NCBI GenBank assembly: GCA_031269355.1 | Contig: JAISZG010000041.1 | Location: 1 to 64,000, forward strand | Source: Oscillospiraceae bacterium | GTDB taxonomy: Bacteria > Bacillota > Clostridia > Christensenellales > Aristaeellaceae | Length of the DNA stretch: 64,000 nucleotides | Reading direction: 5' to 3' | In this document: piece after piece, positions 25,094 to 34,237 of the stretch | Position numbering within the stretch: the stretch's first letter is position 1 | Layout of the letters: every line of letters begins with the position of its first letter | The notes under the pieces: generated by a model | The model's database searches: none | Seen by the model: only the letters and a program-made list of their open reading frames with translations | What the model was told of the DNA's origin: nothing | Translations under genes and position numbers: made by a program

Positions 25094-26030
25094 ACCTACG
25101 GCATACCACACCCCCGTATTGCTTGCGGAGACGCTGGACGCGCTTGTTCCGGAGCCAGGCGGCTTATATATCGACGGAACGCTTGGCGGCGGCGGACACA
25201 GCGCGGGCATACTCGCAAGGCTAAACGGCAGGGGGATGCTGTACGGCGTCGATCGCGACTTGGACGCTATAGCCGCCGCGTCGAAACGGCTTAGCGGAAC
25301 TCAAGCTTTCGAAGCTATTCATGGAAACTTTCAATATATAAAATCGCTGATGGACGAGCGCGGCGTCGGAAGCGTCAACGGCATACTCCTGGATCTCGGC
25401 GTGTCGTCTCACCAGCTGGATACGCCGGAACGCGGCTTTTCATACCACGCGGACGCGCCACTTGATATGCGCATGGATCGAACGCGCGGAAAATCAGCCG
25501 CCGATTTGATATCACAAATGCCGGAAAATGAACTAGCGCGCATATTTTATGAATACGGAGAAGAGCGCTGGGCAACGCGCATTGCGAAGATTATCGTGGA
25601 AAAACGATCCCTCTCCCCCATCCTCAATACTCTGCAGCTGGTTGCGTGCGTAGACGCTGCCATCCCGCGCGCGGTACGAAACAAGGACGGCGGACATTCC
25701 TCAAGGCGCGTGTTCCAGGCGCTGCGCATAGCTGTAAACGATGAGCTTGCACCCCTTGAGCGCGCGCTCGAGGATGCGGTCGGGCTGCTGAAGCCGGGCG
25801 GTCGTCTATGCGTTATAACGTTCCATTCGCTGGAAGACAGAATAGTTAAAAGAACGTTCGCCAGGTTGAGGCGCCCGTGCATATGCCCACCGTCGTTTCC
25901 TATATGCGTATGCGGGAAAACTCCTTCGCTCACCGAGCGATTTCATTCTCCGATATTTCCCGGCAAACAAGAGATCGCAGATAATCCGCGCTCGGCAAGC
26001 GCGAAGCTGCGTATCGGCGAAAAGATATAA
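25086..26030 (+). CDS. rsmH: 16S rRNA (cytosine1402-N4)-methyltransferase RsmH
   Basis: A 314-residue SAM-dependent methyltransferase that makes N4-methyl-C1402 in the ribosomal P site. Features: HTPVLLAETLDAL at the start, YIDGTLGGGGHSAGIL (SAM site), GILLDLGVSSHQLDTPERGF, MRMDRT, KDGGHSSRRVFQALRIAVND and ITFHSLEDRIVK. The ATG at 25086 is chosen with GGAGG 9 nt upstream, inside the end of folC. It is not next to mraZ or ftsL as is usual; the neighbour downstream is rsmI, whose product modifies the same nucleotide. Confidence 0.95.
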   Translation: MCEPTAYHTPVLLAETLDALVPEPGGLYIDGTLGGGGHSAGILARLNGRGMLYGVDRDLDAIAAASKRLSGTQAFEAIHGNFQYIKSLMDERGVGSVNGILLDLGVSSHQLDTPERGFSYHADAPLDMRMDRTRGKSAADLISQMPENELARIFYEYGEERWATRIAKIIVEKRSLSPILNTLQLVACVDAAIPRAVRNKDGGHSSRRVFQALRIAVNDELAPLERALEDAVGLLKPGGRLCVITFHSLEDRIVKRTFARLRRPCICPPSFPICVCGKTPSLTERFHSPIFPGKQEIADNPRSASAKLRIGEKI

Positions 26031-26061
26031 TCAATAATATTTTATTGCATAGAGGTTTGTA

Positions 26062-27003
26062 TTGGCGAAACACAATAAGCAGCCGAACCCTAGCCCTAAT
26101 ATGCATAGCGCCTGCGCGCCGGACGAAAGCGCTGTCCGCGCGCCCATACTCTATGTGGTGGGCACTCCCATCGGCAATCTGTCGGACGCAAGTCAACGGA
26201 TGGTCGATACTCTCCGGTCGGTCGCGCTCATCGCCGCCGAGGATACTCGCGTTACCGCAAAGCTGTGCTCACGGTTTGATATACATACCCCCATGATATC
26301 ATACCGCGAACATAACGAGCGGACTCGCGCGTCCGAGCTGGTCGAGCGTATGATATCTGAGGGGATTGACATCGCGCTTGTGTCTGACGCAGGCATGCCC
26401 GCGCTGTCCGATCCCGGAGCGGAGTTCGTCTCGCGAGCAAGGTCAGCCGGAATATCCGTCACATGCGTGCCGGGACCTGCCGCAGCGATCGCCGCGCTGT
26501 CTCTTTGCGGCTGGGAAGAGAAGTCGTTCGCGTTCTATGGGTTTCCGCCGCGAGAAAAAAAAGAGCTGCGCGATCACATATCCCACATCGCGCAAGGCGC
26601 GCCAATCGCGATATTGTATGAATCCCCCCATCGCATGTCCGCTCTGCTACAGGCAGCGGCTGATACTCCCGGCGTATCGCGCGCGCTTATTTGCAATGAC
26701 CTGACCAAACGTTTTGAGTGGATATTCGAGGGAACTCCGGCGGACGCGCTCGCCGCGTTAGAATCGCAACCCTCTCCCGAAAAGGGGGAATATTGCGTGG
26801 CGCTGCGATTCGTTCCCGTTCAGCGGCAGGCGGCTGAACCCGTTTCACCGGAAGCGCTTATACTGGATAAAATGCTGTCCGGCTGCGACGTGAACGAAGC
26901 GGTCGCGGCCATCCAATGCGCGGGCATACCTCGCAACGACGCATATCGGGCGGGCTTGAACGTACGCAAGTTTATTCAGCGCCTTGCCGCTCCGGACGAT
27001 TAG
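26062..27003 (+). CDS. rsmI: 16S rRNA (cytidine1402-2'-O)-methyltransferase RsmI
   Basis: A 313-residue methyltransferase that adds the 2'-O-methyl group to C1402. It starts at a TTG with AGAGG 6 nt upstream. Motifs: LYVVGTPIGNLSDASQRMVD near residue 28, AAEDTRVTAKL, SDAGMPALSDPGAEFVSRA, CVPGPAAAIAALSLCG, FYGFPPREKKE and YESPHRM. It lies 31 bp after rsmH, so both enzymes needed for m4Cm1402 are probably co-expressed. The C-terminal ~60 residues after GEYCVALRFVP are a weakly conserved helical tail. Confidence 0.95.
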   Translation: MAKHNKQPNPSPNMHSACAPDESAVRAPILYVVGTPIGNLSDASQRMVDTLRSVALIAAEDTRVTAKLCSRFDIHTPMISYREHNERTRASELVERMISEGIDIALVSDAGMPALSDPGAEFVSRARSAGISVTCVPGPAAAIAALSLCGWEEKSFAFYGFPPREKKELRDHISHIAQGAPIAILYESPHRMSALLQAAADTPGVSRALICNDLTKRFEWIFEGTPADALAALESQPSPEKGEYCVALRFVPVQRQAAEPVSPEALILDKMLSGCDVNEAVAAIQCAGIPRNDAYRAGLNVRKFIQRLAAPDD

Positions 27004-27031
27004 GCGGTGCTGTATAATATTTATATTGCTT

Positions 27032-28354
27032 TTATAATGCCGATTGTATCCTCGCGCACATACCACCGATCCACGCGCCAAACCGTTCTGCTTCTCCCTG
27101 CATAATAGGCTGGCGTTTATATAAAAACGCGGATTCTTGAGAGGCATATGCCTCTAGTTCATAATCTTTGCGTGCTGGTAAGTAACCGCGCAGTTCCTCC
27201 GCGCACCCGAGTATCAGCGCGCCATTTCCCGCGCCGTTTTCACGGGCAATTTGCCCAACGCATGTAAACGCCTCGTATGGAAGCGCGACAATCCATACGC
27301 CGCCCAGGCAAACAGCCGATATCGAAACAGGCTCGACAGCCGCCAGCGCGCCCTCTCTATCTATGCGGACAAGCATCGTTTGTTCCCATATGCGAACGAC
27401 CCGCGCCGCTCCCTCTTCTATCGACCATGGCGGCGGTACGCCGTCTCGCATAATCCGCGCAACGCGGCGATCCGCCGTCTCTCGAACGTCCTCAGCCGTC
27501 ATCGGGCGTATTCCAAGTTCATATGAAAAGCGCCGCGTGGTCAGCGTCGTCGCGAGAGAAACGTGGTTCGTGTTGAATCCTTCTTGTATCGAGCGGGCAT
27601 ATCGCGCCAGTTGTTCCGACCTTGATACGCCGGATGGAATATACGGATCTATATCCCCGCATACTCCGTTCAGATATATCGAAGCTTCTCCGTTTTTTTC
27701 GAAAAGCGCGTTTACCTCTCCCGGATAGTCTGCGGATACCGACGGAATCCTGCCCCTAAAAACAGGATGGCACGCGTGGGATACAAGCGAAATAGCGCAT
27801 CCGCCGTCGCGCTCTATTCGCAATCCTCGTACGTAATTATCTATTGGCGCATCAGAATCAGAACGATTATATACATATATTCCATTGAGCGGCGTAACCG
27901 TGCCTGTCAGCGCCGTTACTGTGGCGGTCGTTTGAATCGCTTCGTCGCACGCGCCTAGAATTTTATTAGCGACGCCCGACGTATACTCCAAATCAACCTC
28001 TCCGCAGCCGGTGTGAGCGACTATGGCGGGGCCTGTATGAGTATGAACGCTAACAATCGTAACCTGCTCGCGGTTCAGTCCGTAGCGTTCATGTAATCCC
28101 GTAAATATTCGCTCGACGACGGACTGCGCAAGGCCAAGTAAATCGCAGCATATAAGCATCCACCTCGCCGTGTCGGTCTCTATATATAACGCCCGGGCGT
28201 ATAGATCGTCCAGCACGTTCTCCGCGCGGCGCCGCAAAAAATAACCATATCCCGCCAGCTCAACCGCCAACTCAGCCGCTGACTCAACTCGAAGCGGCGG
28301 CGTAATCGTCGCCTTGCCATACCCCGCCGTCATCGCCCCGTGGTGTCGATTCAT
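27032..28354 (-). CDS. Neutral ceramidase-fold hydrolase, substrate unknown
   Basis: A 440-residue protein related to the N-terminal domain of neutral/alkaline ceramidases, without a signal peptide. The start is the ATG at 28354, with AAGGGAA about 7 nt upstream; a GTG at 28369 overlaps that site. Family features: GYGKATITPP at the start, VSVHTHTGPAI near residue 100 and LVSHACHPV near 185 (zinc-ligand histidines), VSADYPGEVN, and NGVCGDIDPYI near 230. In true ceramidases the last motif carries the catalytic Ser (GDxSP); here it is Asp. A ceramidase activity is therefore unlikely. It is the last gene of a six-gene glycan locus. Confidence 0.75.
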   Translation of the reverse strand: MNRHHGAMTAGYGKATITPPLRVESAAELAVELAGYGYFLRRRAENVLDDLYARALYIETDTARWMLICCDLLGLAQSVVERIFTGLHERYGLNREQVTIVSVHTHTGPAIVAHTGCGEVDLEYTSGVANKILGACDEAIQTTATVTALTGTVTPLNGIYVYNRSDSDAPIDNYVRGLRIERDGGCAISLVSHACHPVFRGRIPSVSADYPGEVNALFEKNGEASIYLNGVCGDIDPYIPSGVSRSEQLARYARSIQEGFNTNHVSLATTLTTRRFSYELGIRPMTAEDVRETADRRVARIMRDGVPPPWSIEEGAARVVRIWEQTMLVRIDREGALAAVEPVSISAVCLGGVWIVALPYEAFTCVGQIARENGAGNGALILGCAEELRGYLPARKDYELEAYASQESAFLYKRQPIMQGEAERFGAWIGGMCARIQSAL

Positions 28355-28387
28355 ATTTATTCCCTTCACCGCATGATCGCTTGCCGG

Positions 28388-30268
28388 TCAATATTGCGGA
28401 GTAACATAAACATTATAAAACTGCATGCCAAGCTTGCGAGCGACCGGCAAAGGCTTCTCGTCAAGTTCCGCAAGCGTGGAAAGCTCGCCCGCCGCGTAGC
28501 GTTTCAGCGCGTCCGCAACGTCCTCCATCCGCCCTATTATCGCTCCGTATCGCAGCGCAAGCTCTTCCCAGCCGTTGCGTTTGAACGTCGATTCCCACTG
28601 GCAGCGGTGCGCGTCGCGCAGAAGCCGCGTCGTCCTAATCAGTTCCGGAATCCGCCCTTCCGCGATTATACGAAGGCCGTCCTTGTCGCCCGCCTCGTAT
28701 AAGCGGCGTATGTCTTGAATCGCGCGCGCTTTTCCCGCCGCGAGTTCAAACAGATAATCCGCGTACCGGCAATCCGGGCGCTCTTTCTGAGTTTGGAGGA
28801 TTTTACGCGCGTTCTCATAGGCTTCGATACGTTCGTTCAAATCAGATTTTTCAGATATAAGCGGATAAAGAAGATCGCCATAGATCAACCCTTTGCCGGT
28901 GCGGCGATCGATCGCGCCTTCATAGAACGCGCCAAACGCTTCAAAGCACGCGTCGCTAAGGCCTGTGAGAAACGCCCCGACGTTCGCGACATCCTCGTCA
29001 GAACAGTCCGCTCCCCGCCAACAATATTCAGAGAACAGCGCCAATTGATTGGACGCGAGGAAGTAGTTTGTCTCCGTCGCGTCGTCGCCCCATTGGGTTG
29101 CGAGAACGGTGGATACTTTGTGCGCGGCGCATACGCCAAGGGCGGCGTTCATTGTCTCGCGGGTAAGCGCCACATGCGGCAGAAATCCGCTCCACGTCCA
29201 TACGCCGCCCGCAAACACGACGGGACGCCCCATCTGTTCGTGCGCGCTTATCATAAAATCGTAAACGGCCGCGTCCGTATGATAATAATCCCAATACACC
29301 ATCGCGACGTCTGGAAGCGAATTGATTACCGATTGCGGAATATTCGACTCTAAATCGTAATATTCTCCCGTTTTCGACCCAAGCCGGAAATACATATCGC
29401 TCCACATCATCGGCTCAAACTCATACTTTTTACATATATCGACTACCCTACCCACGTGACGGTTGAGCAGCTCGAATCGATCCACCAATCCGTGTTTTTC
29501 AAAATACCGCGCCAAACCCACTCCGTGCGCCTCGTCCATTCCAATATGAATCCTTCTACTTGAGAAGCATGCGCGAAGCGCGCGGAGCATGGATTCGATC
29601 AATTCATATGTCTCCGGCTCGTCAATCATAAGGCATGTATTAGTATCCTTTAGATGATCCACTGGCATCCACTGCAGGAACTGACCCAAATGCGCTAGCG
29701 TTTGTATTGAAGGGATAAGCTCTACGCCCATAGAAGCGGCGTACGCGTCGATTTCTCGCAGCTCGTCCGGCGAATATCTCCCGCGCAGGTAACCAAAGTA
29801 TGGCTGCTCCGGTATAGTATATGTTTCCTCCGTGTAGAGCATAAGCACGTTCATACCCAGCGCCGCTACCTGATCGACATACCGCTTCAGAGCCGGAACG
29901 TGCATCACTCCCCCGCGGGACATGTCTACGTACGGCCCCACGTCCTTAAAACATTTCTCCTGCCTTATCGAAATCTCAGCGCGTCCTTCGCGAAGCGCCA
30001 TTGCGAGAAGGAAAAATCCGCGCGCGAGGGACGAAATCTCCTGCGCCGTGATTTTCGCGCGACCGTCCGCGTATTCGACAAACAACCCTTTGCCAACGCC
30101 CGCTTCTATCTCTCCCGAAAACGCGCATCTAACTTGACTGAACACGCGCGATCTCACGCGCCGAACCGTTTCCTCCGGAAATAAGATGGTCGCCGAATCG
30201 GATCGACCATCAATTTCATTTCTAATATTATCACATTTATTGTCGCATTGATTTTCACTTTTGCCCAT
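28388..30268 (-). CDS. Glycoside hydrolase family 20 beta-N-acetylhexosaminidase
   Basis: A 626-residue cytoplasmic GH20 enzyme that removes terminal beta-linked GlcNAc/GalNAc by substrate-assisted catalysis. Catalytic pair Asp-Glu lies in IHIGMDEAHGVGLARY near residue 245. Other family features are GPYVDMSRGGVMHVPALKRY near 113, NVLMLYTEETY, LIPSIQTLAHLGQFLQW and AGGVWTWSGFLP. The absence of a signal peptide and the overall size fit GcnA/GH20C-type intracellular enzymes that act on imported oligosaccharides. The ATG at 30268 has GGAGG 9 nt upstream. It is followed 33 bp later by the ceramidase-fold gene. Confidence 0.88.
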   Translation of the reverse strand: MGKSENQCDNKCDNIRNEIDGRSDSATILFPEETVRRVRSRVFSQVRCAFSGEIEAGVGKGLFVEYADGRAKITAQEISSLARGFFLLAMALREGRAEISIRQEKCFKDVGPYVDMSRGGVMHVPALKRYVDQVAALGMNVLMLYTEETYTIPEQPYFGYLRGRYSPDELREIDAYAASMGVELIPSIQTLAHLGQFLQWMPVDHLKDTNTCLMIDEPETYELIESMLRALRACFSSRRIHIGMDEAHGVGLARYFEKHGLVDRFELLNRHVGRVVDICKKYEFEPMMWSDMYFRLGSKTGEYYDLESNIPQSVINSLPDVAMVYWDYYHTDAAVYDFMISAHEQMGRPVVFAGGVWTWSGFLPHVALTRETMNAALGVCAAHKVSTVLATQWGDDATETNYFLASNQLALFSEYCWRGADCSDEDVANVGAFLTGLSDACFEAFGAFYEGAIDRRTGKGLIYGDLLYPLISEKSDLNERIEAYENARKILQTQKERPDCRYADYLFELAAGKARAIQDIRRLYEAGDKDGLRIIAEGRIPELIRTTRLLRDAHRCQWESTFKRNGWEELALRYGAIIGRMEDVADALKRYAAGELSTLAELDEKPLPVARKLGMQFYNVYVTPQY

Positions 30269-30350
30269 CCGTCGCATCCTCCGTTATACAATCAATATAT
30301 CATATGACGTTCTTTTTGTTTCAAATGATCCGACCGCCATTCTTGTTATA

Positions 30351-31532
30351 TCATTGCCCGCCGGGTAGGCCGTCCTGATAATCGACGACAAACTGGCAAA
30401 ACAATCGAACGCCCGTGGGCATCGCGCTCTCGTCGATATCCCAATCCTTGGTATGCGCGGGTTTATTGAATCCCTTTTCGTCGTTGCGCATCCCCAGGCC
30501 AAACAATAGCCCCGGCTTCTCCTGCTCATAATATGCGAAATCCTCGCCGCCCGGCGACGGCAGCAGCGGCAGCACCTCGTTCTTGCCGACCACCTTCTCG
30601 CTGGACGCCACAAACGCGCGATACATCGCGGGATCGTTATTTGCCGTGGGCAGCGGCGGATCCCAGAATTCAACGGATCCCTTTCCGCCCATCTCACCGC
30701 ACACGCCGTCCACCAACCTTATCAGGCGCGCGCGCGCCCAAGCTAGCGTACTATCTTTCAAACAGCGTATCGATCCCGCCATTTTACACGATCCTGCGTT
30801 CGTAGCCGTCGTATCTCCTGCGTGCATGGTTCCCACCGCGAACACGCAGGTGTCGAACGGATCGATCTCGCGCGACAGTATCATCTGAATTCCCATATAT
30901 ATTTTCATACCGATCGCCAGCGCGTCGACTCCTGCGTTAGGCGCCGCTATATGAACCGACCGACCCTCGATACTTATTTCAAACCTGGAGCTTGTAGCGT
31001 TTGTCACCCCCGCGCAGCACGACGGCGCGCCCGACGGATCGCCGCAGTTTACATGACACATCAATATGCAGTCGATATCCTTCATAACGCCGTGCCTGCA
31101 CATGGTCGCCGCGCCGCTTGGCCTTGATTCCTCGCATGGCTGGAACAGAAGCTTGACACGGCAGCGAAGGGTATCACGAATTGCCCACAGCGCTTTTGCG
31201 ACGCCCAGCATCATCGCGGTATGCGCGTCGTGACCGCAGGCGTGCATCAAGCCTTTATGGCGCGAACGATATTCCGCATCGTTCGCTTCCTCTATCTCAA
31301 GCGCGTCCATATCCGCACGCAAACCGATAGTGAACGCATCCAGGTTTCCGTTGATTGTCGCGACTATAGTCGAACGCCCGTACTTCTCAAATTCATACGG
31401 AACGCCGATTTTATCCAGCTCTTCGCGTACGAGCGCGGTGGTCATCGGCAGGTCGAACTCTATTTCCGGATACATATGCAACCGGCGGCGCACCCTCACC
31501 ATCATATCCTGGTCGATAAAAAAGTCGTTCAT
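30351..31532 (-). CDS. M20 family amidohydrolase (aminoacylase/hippurate-hydrolase type)
   Basis: A 393-residue metal-dependent amidohydrolase of the M20D group that removes acyl groups from amines. Motifs: RRLHMYPEIEFDLPMTTALV at the N-terminus, GLRADMDALEIEE near residue 72, MHACGHDAHTAMMLGVAKAL near 92 (metal-binding His/Asp/Cys), LLFQPCEES near 130 (catalytic Glu region) and PSPGGEDFAYYEQ near 340. AAGGAG precedes the ATG. It lies between the sugar-binding protein and the hexosaminidase, so deacylation of an imported N-acyl compound is plausible. Confidence 0.9.
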   Translation of the reverse strand: MNDFFIDQDMMVRVRRRLHMYPEIEFDLPMTTALVREELDKIGVPYEFEKYGRSTIVATINGNLDAFTIGLRADMDALEIEEANDAEYRSRHKGLMHACGHDAHTAMMLGVAKALWAIRDTLRCRVKLLFQPCEESRPSGAATMCRHGVMKDIDCILMCHVNCGDPSGAPSCCAGVTNATSSRFEISIEGRSVHIAAPNAGVDALAIGMKIYMGIQMILSREIDPFDTCVFAVGTMHAGDTTATNAGSCKMAGSIRCLKDSTLAWARARLIRLVDGVCGEMGGKGSVEFWDPPLPTANNDPAMYRAFVASSEKVVGKNEVLPLLPSPGGEDFAYYEQEKPGLLFGLGMRNDEKGFNKPAHTKDWDIDESAMPTGVRLFCQFVVDYQDGLPGGQ

Positions 31533-31667
31533 ATCGCTCCTTTTTCACGTATGCGCAATCTATCCAGGCGCGTTGACAGCGCGCTTAACGCCGCATACCC
31601 CCGGCAGGCAAGGCCTTCCGAGGATATGCGACCCGTTAAATATTTACCGCAAAGCCTAACTTCAGGT

Positions 31668-33137
31668 TTATCGCTGGCTCTCCAGATACGCGTCCAGCTG
31701 CGCCTGCGCCGCTTTCTGCACATCGAGCAGTCCGGCCGATTCTAGCTCGGCCTTCAGCTGCGGAATAACCACGGCAGGATCGGACGTTCCGGTCTGCAGT
31801 TCGTATTTATATTTATCCCACACGGCGTTCATTGCCGACAATTCTATCTGATAATCTTCCCCGTTAAACGCGAATCCGCCAAGATCCGACACCGACGCGC
31901 GGTCATAGCCCGCGTAAACTTTCTCCCACATCAACGGATCCGCCAGCGTATCCTCGCTGGATTCTACGGAGGCGATAGCGACCGACCCGTGGGTGAAGCC
32001 GTCGAGCAGGAAGTTCTTGCGTCCCTGATCCGTGCGAAGTACGGTACCGTTATCCAAATAGTTGAAGTGCGTGCCCTCTACGCCGTACATCAGTATGTCG
32101 CGGAACGAGCGGTCCGTCGACAAATATTCCATATACTTCAACGAAGCTTCGATGTTCTTCTGGCTCGCTCCCGCGTTTATCGCCTGCATCGCGCCCTGCA
32201 TCGTCGCGGTGGACATGAACGGTCCGTCATAGCGAGCGATCTTGACCGAGTGGCCGGACGACTTACCCCATCCGGTATAGCCCGTCCATGCCTGTCCAGA
32301 GCGCACGGAGGAATAGTTGGCGTAAGTGACTGATTCCGTGACCGCCGCGTCCGGATTGATATAGCCCAGCGTATACCACTTGTGCAAAAGCTCGTAGCGG
32401 TGCATAAGTTCATCGTATTCATAGAACGGGATGATCGTCGTGCCCTTGTCGGTTCCCGCGTATTCATATGGCACTACAAGGTAATATCCGACCACGCGCT
32501 GAGCGAAATTGGTGAAATTGGTCAGCCCGTTGCGAGACATGAATATAGCGTATTCATTGGGGCGATTTTCTTTGAACGCCTCAAGGTAGGTTTCCAGCTC
32601 GTCGAACGATACTTCTTCCGGAATAGTCCAGCCCAGCTCGCCTTCGTAAAAGTCGCTGTCCAACCGCCAGAACATTTCCGACGCCAAATCCTTCTTCGTG
32701 GGTACCGCGTAAATGCGTCCGTTCACGCGGGCGGCGTCCCAAACAACCGGATCAAGCGTCGCGTATAAATCGGGCGTGAGAGAGGGCAGCAGGTCCGTCA
32801 GGTCAGCGTAATATCCGTCATACGCGTTTTGAATAAAATTGGGAGACACCCATTCGCACGTGAACATCATATCATAATATTCACCTGCGGACAGAGAAAG
32901 CGCCATCTGATCCGCCAGCTTGTACATGATGGTCGCGGTTATGCCAACCGTATCTTTGCTCACGGCGTTCGCGGCGTCCTCGACCATCTGCGCGTCGACG
33001 GGCACGTCGCCGGGACAGTTTACCCACCACGTCAGGTTGATTGGTTCCTCCGCCATAGACGGCGCTGCGAAAGCGCCCAGCGCGAGCGTCAATGCCAGCA
33101 GCGCGAGCAGCCCTTTTTTCATTTTCATGTTTTTCAT
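31668..33137 (-). CDS. ABC transporter extracellular solute-binding protein (family 1, DUF3502-like)
   Basis: A 489-residue exported binding protein for an oligosaccharide importer. The signal peptide (KKGLLALLALTLALGAFAAP, cut near SMAEE) has no lipobox Cys. Mature features are NLTWWVNCPGD, the hinge region NGRIYAVPTKKDL near 140 and the C-terminal LKAELESAGLLDVQKAAQAQ, typical of LipO/DUF3502-type proteins that work with LplB/LplC permeases. AAGGAG is 10 nt before the ATG. It follows the two permease genes and precedes hydrolases on the same strand. Confidence 0.88.
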   Translation of the reverse strand: MKNMKMKKGLLALLALTLALGAFAAPSMAEEPINLTWWVNCPGDVPVDAQMVEDAANAVSKDTVGITATIMYKLADQMALSLSAGEYYDMMFTCEWVSPNFIQNAYDGYYADLTDLLPSLTPDLYATLDPVVWDAARVNGRIYAVPTKKDLASEMFWRLDSDFYEGELGWTIPEEVSFDELETYLEAFKENRPNEYAIFMSRNGLTNFTNFAQRVVGYYLVVPYEYAGTDKGTTIIPFYEYDELMHRYELLHKWYTLGYINPDAAVTESVTYANYSSVRSGQAWTGYTGWGKSSGHSVKIARYDGPFMSTATMQGAMQAINAGASQKNIEASLKYMEYLSTDRSFRDILMYGVEGTHFNYLDNGTVLRTDQGRKNFLLDGFTHGSVAIASVESSEDTLADPLMWEKVYAGYDRASVSDLGGFAFNGEDYQIELSAMNAVWDKYKYELQTGTSDPAVVIPQLKAELESAGLLDVQKAAQAQLDAYLESQR

Positions 33138-33215
33138 GATACCGCGTCTCCTTTTTATTGTTATGAATATATCATCAAGGGTGGAAATTCTCCGCCCGTT
33201 GAAGCGAGTTTCGCC

Positions 33216-34130
33216 CTATCCCTTCACCGCCCCAATAGTCAAACCGTTCACGAAGTAACGCTGAAAAAACGGGTAGGAGCAGGCGATGGGCAACACGACT
33301 ACGGTAACTATGGCCATGCGCGACGATTCCGTCGGAATCTGCTTAATTACTTCCGAGTTATAATATTCCTCATTCCGCGCCATAAAAGATATTGAATTTT
33401 GTATGCTTACAAGAACATACTGCAGCGGATACAACTCACGGTGGCTTGAATCCAGATACAGCATCGCGCCATACCACGCGTTCCAATATGAGAACGTCAA
33501 AAACAAACCGATAGTCGCGATAACCGGCAGCGACACCGGCAATACAAGCCTCAGGAAAATATGAATCTGGGAGGCTCCGTCTATCTTCCCGGATTCGATT
33601 ATCGAGTCCGGCACGGTCGTTTGAAAAAACGTGCGCATTATAATAGTGTACCATGTCGAACACGCGCCTGGAAGGATCAGCGCAAGGTACGTATTCTTCA
33701 ACCCGTATATCTGCGTGTTGACCATGTACGTCGCCACGAGCCCACCGGAAAACAGCATGGGGAAAAATATAAACGCGGTGTATAATTTTTTCAGCCGGAA
33801 AGTCGGACGCGAAATGGAGTAGCCAAGCGTGCTTATCAAAACCAAACCTATAGCGGTGCCGACCACAGTTATGCCGATCGAATTGATAAACGCGCGCCCT
33901 ATGTAGTTGCTGGTATCCCGCAGATAATCATACGCCGCCGTCGACCATAATATCGGTACGAACGAATATCCTTTCTGAAGTATTGACGATTCCGCCGAAA
34001 ACGATATAATAACCACGAATACCAACGGCAGCAGCGTTATGACGGCAAGCGCAAAAAACAACGCTGAAATCGCCATATTGGCAGCCTGGCTTACCTGGTT
34101 AAACCTCCACGGTTTCCTCGCAGCCGCCAT
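33216..34130 (-). CDS. Carbohydrate ABC transporter permease (LplC/MalG type)
   Basis: A 304-residue membrane permease, second channel half of the sugar importer. It has about six hydrophobic segments and the EAA loop SIIESGKIDGASQIHIFLRL near residue 185. It ends in VLPIACSYPFFQRYFVNGLT, a common LplC-type C-terminus. GGGGGAG is upstream of the ATG. It is 107 bp after the partner permease and 78 bp before the binding protein. No ATPase gene is nearby; a shared MsmX-type ATPase elsewhere is expected. Confidence 0.92.
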   Translation of the reverse strand: MAAARKPWRFNQVSQAANMAISALFFALAVITLLPLVFVVIISFSAESSILQKGYSFVPILWSTAAYDYLRDTSNYIGRAFINSIGITVVGTAIGLVLISTLGYSISRPTFRLKKLYTAFIFFPMLFSGGLVATYMVNTQIYGLKNTYLALILPGACSTWYTIIMRTFFQTTVPDSIIESGKIDGASQIHIFLRLVLPVSLPVIATIGLFLTFSYWNAWYGAMLYLDSSHRELYPLQYVLVSIQNSISFMARNEEYYNSEVIKQIPTESSRMAIVTVVVLPIACSYPFFQRYFVNGLTIGAVKG

Positions 34131-34237
34131 ATAGCTTGTCTCCCCCTTTCATCGCCGCATTCAAATTAATCGTTCGCTTTAAATAACATCCGCGCTAAGA
34201 ATCACGCTCGATAGAAATCCATACGGAAAACTTTCGG

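Noticed and set aside
27032..28354. Straight annotation as neutral ceramidase
   Set aside because: The catalytic Ser of the GDxSP motif is replaced by Asp and there is no signal peptide.
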